Assembly: GCA_023387935.1 (NCBI GenBank)
Contig: JAEWHG010000061.1
Location: 1 to 6,494, forward strand
Direction of reading: 5' to 3'
Length of the DNA: 6,494 bases
From: Bacillota bacterium
GTDB taxonomy: Bacteria; Bacillota; Clostridia; Peptostreptococcales; Natronincolaceae
Shown: one piece after another, positions 4,699-6,494 of the stretch
Layout of the letters: every line of letters starts with the position of its first letter
Position numbering within the stretch: the stretch's first letter is position 1
Notes under the pieces: model-generated
Told to the model about the DNA's origin: nothing
What the model saw: only the letters and a program-made list of their open reading frames with translations
Database searches by the model: none
Position numbers and translations under genes: made by a program

Positions 4699-4791
4699 CT
4701 ATGTATTCGACACATGTGCCGAAGAGTGGCCCAGCATGTGGGATATACTAACTAAATTTACACCTTCATTTATTAAAATAGTTGCATTAGC
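4699..4791 (-). pseudogene. Tyrosine recombinase (integrase) fragment 3, catalytic box region
   Basis: The minus-strand frame reads ATILINEGVNLVSISHMLGH, then SSAHVSNT and a TAG at 4699-4701. LINEGVNL..IS.MLGHSS is the region around the second conserved histidine of tyrosine recombinases. After LGHSS the expected TT..IY is degraded and the catalytic tyrosine is lost. Beyond the stop, an MDFG-like piece aligns with the KDFG of fragment 2. The N-terminal domains are missing: at about 4780-4790 the frame meets the head of another integrase fragment on the opposite strand. Its position upstream of a terminator and a TetR gene repeats the arrangement at 3171-3403. Family identity is clear; the gene is dead. 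Confidence 0.8.
4706..4723. repeat. 18-bp near-perfect palindrome
   Basis: TTCGACACATGTGCCGAA is symmetrical except for one base pair (TTCG-x-CACATGTG-x-CGAA). It lies in the degraded end of integrase fragment 3. Either a binding site or chance. Confidence 0.4.
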
Positions 4792-4869
4792 ACAACACAG
4801 GTATATACTCACGTGGCTATTGAAGATATGGCAAAGAAGTTTAGGAAAAAAGAGAGTTTAATTAAGTAA
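4777..4869 (+). pseudogene. Tyrosine recombinase (integrase) fragment 4, C-terminus on the plus strand
   Basis: The plus-strand frame reads NSCISTTQVYTHVAIEDMAK and ends KFRKKESLIK with a TAA at 4867-4869. STTQVYTHV is the classic catalytic-tyrosine segment of XerC/D-like and phage integrases, normally preceded by LGHS. A TAA at 4774-4776 and unrelated sequence replace everything upstream. The upstream neighbour is integrase fragment 3 in the opposite orientation, so the two are fused head to head. The frame stops one base before the hairpin at 4870-4888. It is the only integrase fragment here on the plus strand and is clearly from a different gene than fragment 1. Confidence 0.8.
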
Positions 4870-4888
4870 AGGGTCCATCGAGGACCCT
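4870..4888. terminator. Hairpin between two convergent gene ends
   Basis: AGGGTCC (4870-4876) and GGACCCT (4882-4888) form a GC-rich 7-bp stem with loop ATCGA. It lies between the plus-strand integrase end and the minus-strand YHYH gene end (4897), as a shared terminator would. The U tails on both sides are weak (ATTTCATGTT on the plus strand). Confidence 0.6.
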
Positions 4889-4896
4889 ATTTCATG

Positions 4897-5592
4897 TTAT
4901 TGACTTATATTCAATTCAAACCCAATAGTAGGATCCCACGTGTTGGTAAGCCCTAAATTGGTTATTACTTCATAAGTTAAAGGTAGATAGTTGATATTAT
5001 TATAATTTATAACTGGATATTGACTATCTAGATTTACATCGTTAATTACAATTGCCTTGTCCACATTTGTTATAGTACAATTCATTCCTTTGATAGATTT
5101 TCCTTCTTGGAACTTAAGATTAAAAGCATCAGATTTTGTATTATCAGCAGATCTATTTATAATTAGATTATTAGGATTATTCCAGATATACTCTAAATTT
5201 AGGTAGCCAATTATATCTGCAGTAAAAGGGATATATGTAATATTATTAAATAATAGTGGTGGATATTCAGACTTATCTGTATTAATATCAATTCCATTTA
5301 TAGATACTGCAAAACTAGGCACTTGAGCTTTTAGAGAATTATCTATAGTGGGTTGTTTGGTAGATGTTGTAGTCGTTTGCTGCTTAGTGCTTGATGAATA
5401 AGGACACACACCATTATTATGAAGATGCGCCGGATTTTCTCCACAGTGATAATGATAGGAGCCTAGACCGCTCTTATTTTTATTATCTTTATGTCCACCA
5501 TTGCCATCTGTTCTACCTGGATGAGCAAATGTTGCAGTCGAAGAAAATAATAAAGTAAAAGCTAATACTAATGACGCAGCTCTTTTTTTCAT
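4897..5592 (-). CDS. Exported YHYH-domain protein with two copper-amine-oxidase-like (stalk) repeats
   Basis: This 231-residue protein begins with a signal peptide (MKKRAASLVLAFTLLFSSTA, likely cut after TFA at residue 23). Residues 24-65 form a YHYH domain: HPGRTDGNGGHKD, then GLGSYHYHC and HLHNNGVCPY, with six histidines and cysteines 50 and 63, probably a small metal-binding or disulfide-closed module. A threonine/serine-rich linker (66-85) follows. The rest holds two similar blocks, about 97-148 and 182-230, each with a ...FNNITYIPF or YNNINYLPL strand and a W near the end, like the N-terminal domain of copper amine oxidases found in clostridial surface proteins. AAGGAGG lies eight bases before the start. 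The gene looks intact. Its substrate is unknown; a surface binding role is an inference. Confidence 0.88.
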   Translation of the reverse strand: MKKRAASLVLAFTLLFSSTATFAHPGRTDGNGGHKDNKNKSGLGSYHYHCGENPAHLHNNGVCPYSSSTKQQTTTTSTKQPTIDNSLKAQVPSFAVSINGIDINTDKSEYPPLLFNNITYIPFTADIIGYLNLEYIWNNPNNLIINRSADNTKSDAFNLKFQEGKSIKGMNCTITNVDKAIVINDVNLDSQYPVINYNNINYLPLTYEVITNLGLTNTWDPTIGFELNISQ

Positions 5593-5625
5593 AAAAAATG
5601 CCTCCTTATTTATATTGTTTAAACC

Positions 5626-5634
5626 AGTATAGCA
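5626..5634 (-). promoter_or_regulatory. Extended -10 promoter of the YHYH gene
   Basis: TGCTATACT on the minus strand (extended -10, TATACT at 5626-5631) lies about 34 bases upstream of the start codon. No good -35 is found 16-18 bases away, which an extended -10 can tolerate. Confidence 0.5.
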
Positions 5635-5728
5635 TTAGATAACGAAAAAAGTCGTCGCATTATGTCGAACGAATATTTAAAATTATAAATTTGTTAGCAG
5701 GATTATAAATTGATTTGTTGAAAAAAAT

Positions 5729-5762
5729 ACAAAGAAGGTTCTAGGTATAGATCCTTCTTTGT
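5729..5762 (-). terminator. Terminator after integrase fragment 5
   Basis: ACAAAGAAGGTTCT (5729-5742) pairs with AGATCCTTCTTTGT (5749-5762) over 14 positions with one mismatch and a 6-base loop. On the minus strand it runs into GTATTTTTTTC. It would end a minus-strand gene coming from the right, which matches the integrase tail just upstream of it. Confidence 0.75.
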
Positions 5763-5763
5763 T

Positions 5764-5800
5764 CACAAAATATGTGCCACCTTGTGTGCCATTTATGCCA
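5764..5800 (-). pseudogene. Tyrosine recombinase (integrase) fragment 5, extreme C-terminus only
   Basis: The minus-strand frame GINGTQGGTYFV matches the GTQSGT tail of integrase fragment 1, and the DNA agrees at 17 of 18 bases (5773-5790 against 845-862). A terminator on the minus strand follows. The sequence between here and the right att repeat (5801-5906) is AT-rich, with no conserved integrase motif on either strand. I infer the last remains of an integrase related to fragment 1. The evidence is short, and a shared DNA-binding site would also explain it. Confidence 0.45.
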
Positions 5801-5906
5801 CAATACAACAAAAAGTAAATAAGTACACACAAATTACAAAAATAAAAATGGCTATTTTACAAACATAGATTAGTACACAGAACCATAGTAAAACATTAAT
5901 CACTGA

Positions 5907-5930
5907 TTCAAGTCCAATTATCCTCACCAA
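5907..5930 (+). repeat. Right att-like direct repeat (tRNA 3' end), 24 bases
   Basis: Exact copy of 751-774 in the same orientation: T loop, 3' T stem, acceptor strand and CCA of the tRNA. The 5' strand of the T stem is missing here (CACTGA instead of GTTGG), so the tRNA part begins exactly at the T loop, as expected for the distal att site left when an integrase crosses over in a tRNA gene. Confidence 0.8.
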
Positions 5931-5996
5931 TAGAATAAAGGAATAGCAGGGGTTTGTGGTAAGCCAGGCGAGTTTCAAAATTTATATTTTCCAATA

Positions 5997-6012
5997 TGAC
6001 ACACTGTTGTCA
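5997..6012. promoter_or_regulatory. Possible operator dyad upstream of the oxidase-like gene
   Basis: TGACA-CACTGT-TGTCA is a 5+5 inverted repeat about 48 bases upstream of the start codon. A TATAAC (6025-6030) could be a -10, but no properly spaced -35 is seen. The stretch 5931-5996 shows no gene. Confidence 0.35.
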
Positions 6013-6059
6013 GGTTATGTGCGGTATAACAATTAAAATACATTATTGGAGGAATTAAA

Positions 6060-6494
6060 ATGAGCAAATACGAAAACGCAATGAAACTTATGGAAGAACG
6101 CTGCGGAAACGGTAGTAAAGACAACCTTATCGCACTTGCAACCATAGCATTGTCCGCGAACGCTGCTGGCAATCCCCGCCCTTCTGTCCGTATGGTTGAT
6201 GCCTATTATGAGGACGGTATGTTCTATGTTTCTACGGATGCAAAGAAAAGCAAAATGTTGGAAATTGAGAAGAACAACGAAGTTGCCATTGGTGGGTTAG
6301 ACTGGTTCGTTGCGAATGGCACAGCTGAAAATCTCGGTTGGGTCAAGGACGAAAAAAATGCGGAAATCAGAGCGAAAATGAAAAAAATCTTCGAATGGTT
6401 CAGTGACCACGGTGACGAAGACAACCCAAGTTCAATCGTATTACGTATCACCCCTACAAAGGGAACGATAATCGACAACGACCAAAAATACGGC
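6060..6494 (+). CDS. Pyridoxamine 5'-phosphate oxidase-like (FMN-binding split barrel) protein, 3' end outside window
   Basis: GGAGG (6048-6052) lies seven bases before ATG 6060, and 145 codons run open to the window edge. The pattern is that of small clostridial PNPOx-like proteins. There is an N-terminal helix (MSKYENAMKLMEERCG), then strands LIALATIAL and PRPSVRMVDAYY (residues 22-50), MFYVSTDAKKSKM (54-66) with the basic flavin-phosphate region, EVAIGG and WFVANGTAENLGWV (74-95), a helix and SSIVLRITPTKGTI (124-137). The family usually has about 150 residues, so only a few are missing. Such proteins bind FMN or related cofactors, and the true reaction is mostly unknown; classical PdxH function should not be assumed. 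Higher GC and more NNC/NNG codons than the neighbours suggest a different history from the remnant-filled region. Confidence 0.88.
   Translation, partial: MSKYENAMKLMEERCGNGSKDNLIALATIALSANAAGNPRPSVRMVDAYYEDGMFYVSTDAKKSKMLEIEKNNEVAIGGLDWFVANGTAENLGWVKDEKNAEIRAKMKKIFEWFSDHGDEDNPSSIVLRITPTKGTIIDNDQKYG

Noticed and set aside
751..5930. CRISPR array or tandem-repeat system
   Set aside because: The repeats found are a single pair of tRNA ends and a pair of element tips, without regular spacing or spacers.
5793..5978. Minus-strand hydrophobic 61-codon frame
   Set aside because: It runs across the tRNA-derived repeat, has no ribosome binding site, and its hydrophobicity follows from T-rich codons. 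I treat it as chance.
5975..6478. Minus-strand frames 5975-6172 and 6224-6478
   Set aside because: Both are antisense or upstream shadows of the oxidase-like gene, which has a clear start signal and family pattern.

Overview
The window is AT-rich, uses strong AGGAGG-type ribosome binding sites and carries families common in Clostridia (YHYH/copper-amine-oxidase-like exported protein, MerR with a GyrI-like sensor, TetR, CPBP protease). A low-GC Firmicute, probably a clostridium, is the best guess. No marker gene fixes the species.

Layout. Positions 1-730 hold the tail of a gene entering from the left, a decayed reading frame, an AT-rich hairpin and one tiny ORF with a good ribosome binding site. 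At 731-773 lies the 3' part of a tRNA gene. Its last 24 bases are repeated exactly at 5907-5930, so the two copies look like attachment-site scars bounding about 5.1 kb. Inside are five fragments of tyrosine recombinase (integrase) genes at 815-961, 3338-3403, 4699-4791, 4777-4869 and about 5764-5800. None is a complete gene. Two are cut at the LGHS codons by near-identical ends of an insertion-sequence-like element (962-1039 and 3403-3491). The interval therefore reads as a graveyard of several integrated elements.

The apparently working cargo is small. One pair is a MerR-family regulator with an extra N-terminal helix-turn-helix and a C-terminal GyrI-like sensor (2062-3066, minus), followed by a CPBP intramembrane protease (1240-1974, minus). 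Between them is a promoter of MerR design: TTGACT and TATACT 19 bp apart with a dyad in the spacer. I infer that the regulator senses a small amphipathic compound and switches on the protease, perhaps for envelope or peptide defence. The other apparently intact cargo gene encodes an exported YHYH-domain protein (4897-5592, minus).

The remaining genes inside are broken. They are two related TetR-family regulators (3171-3308 and 4306-4634), each downstream of an integrase tail, and a stand-alone GyrI-like sensor protein (3657-4118) with two compensating frameshifts. To the right of the second att scar, outside the element, a pyridoxamine 5'-phosphate oxidase-like gene starts at 6060 on the plus strand and runs off the window.

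Nothing here is a clear new defence or mobile system. The points most worth a second look are the MerR-protease switch, the repeated cutting of integrases at one conserved codon site, and the att-bounded pile of remnants.
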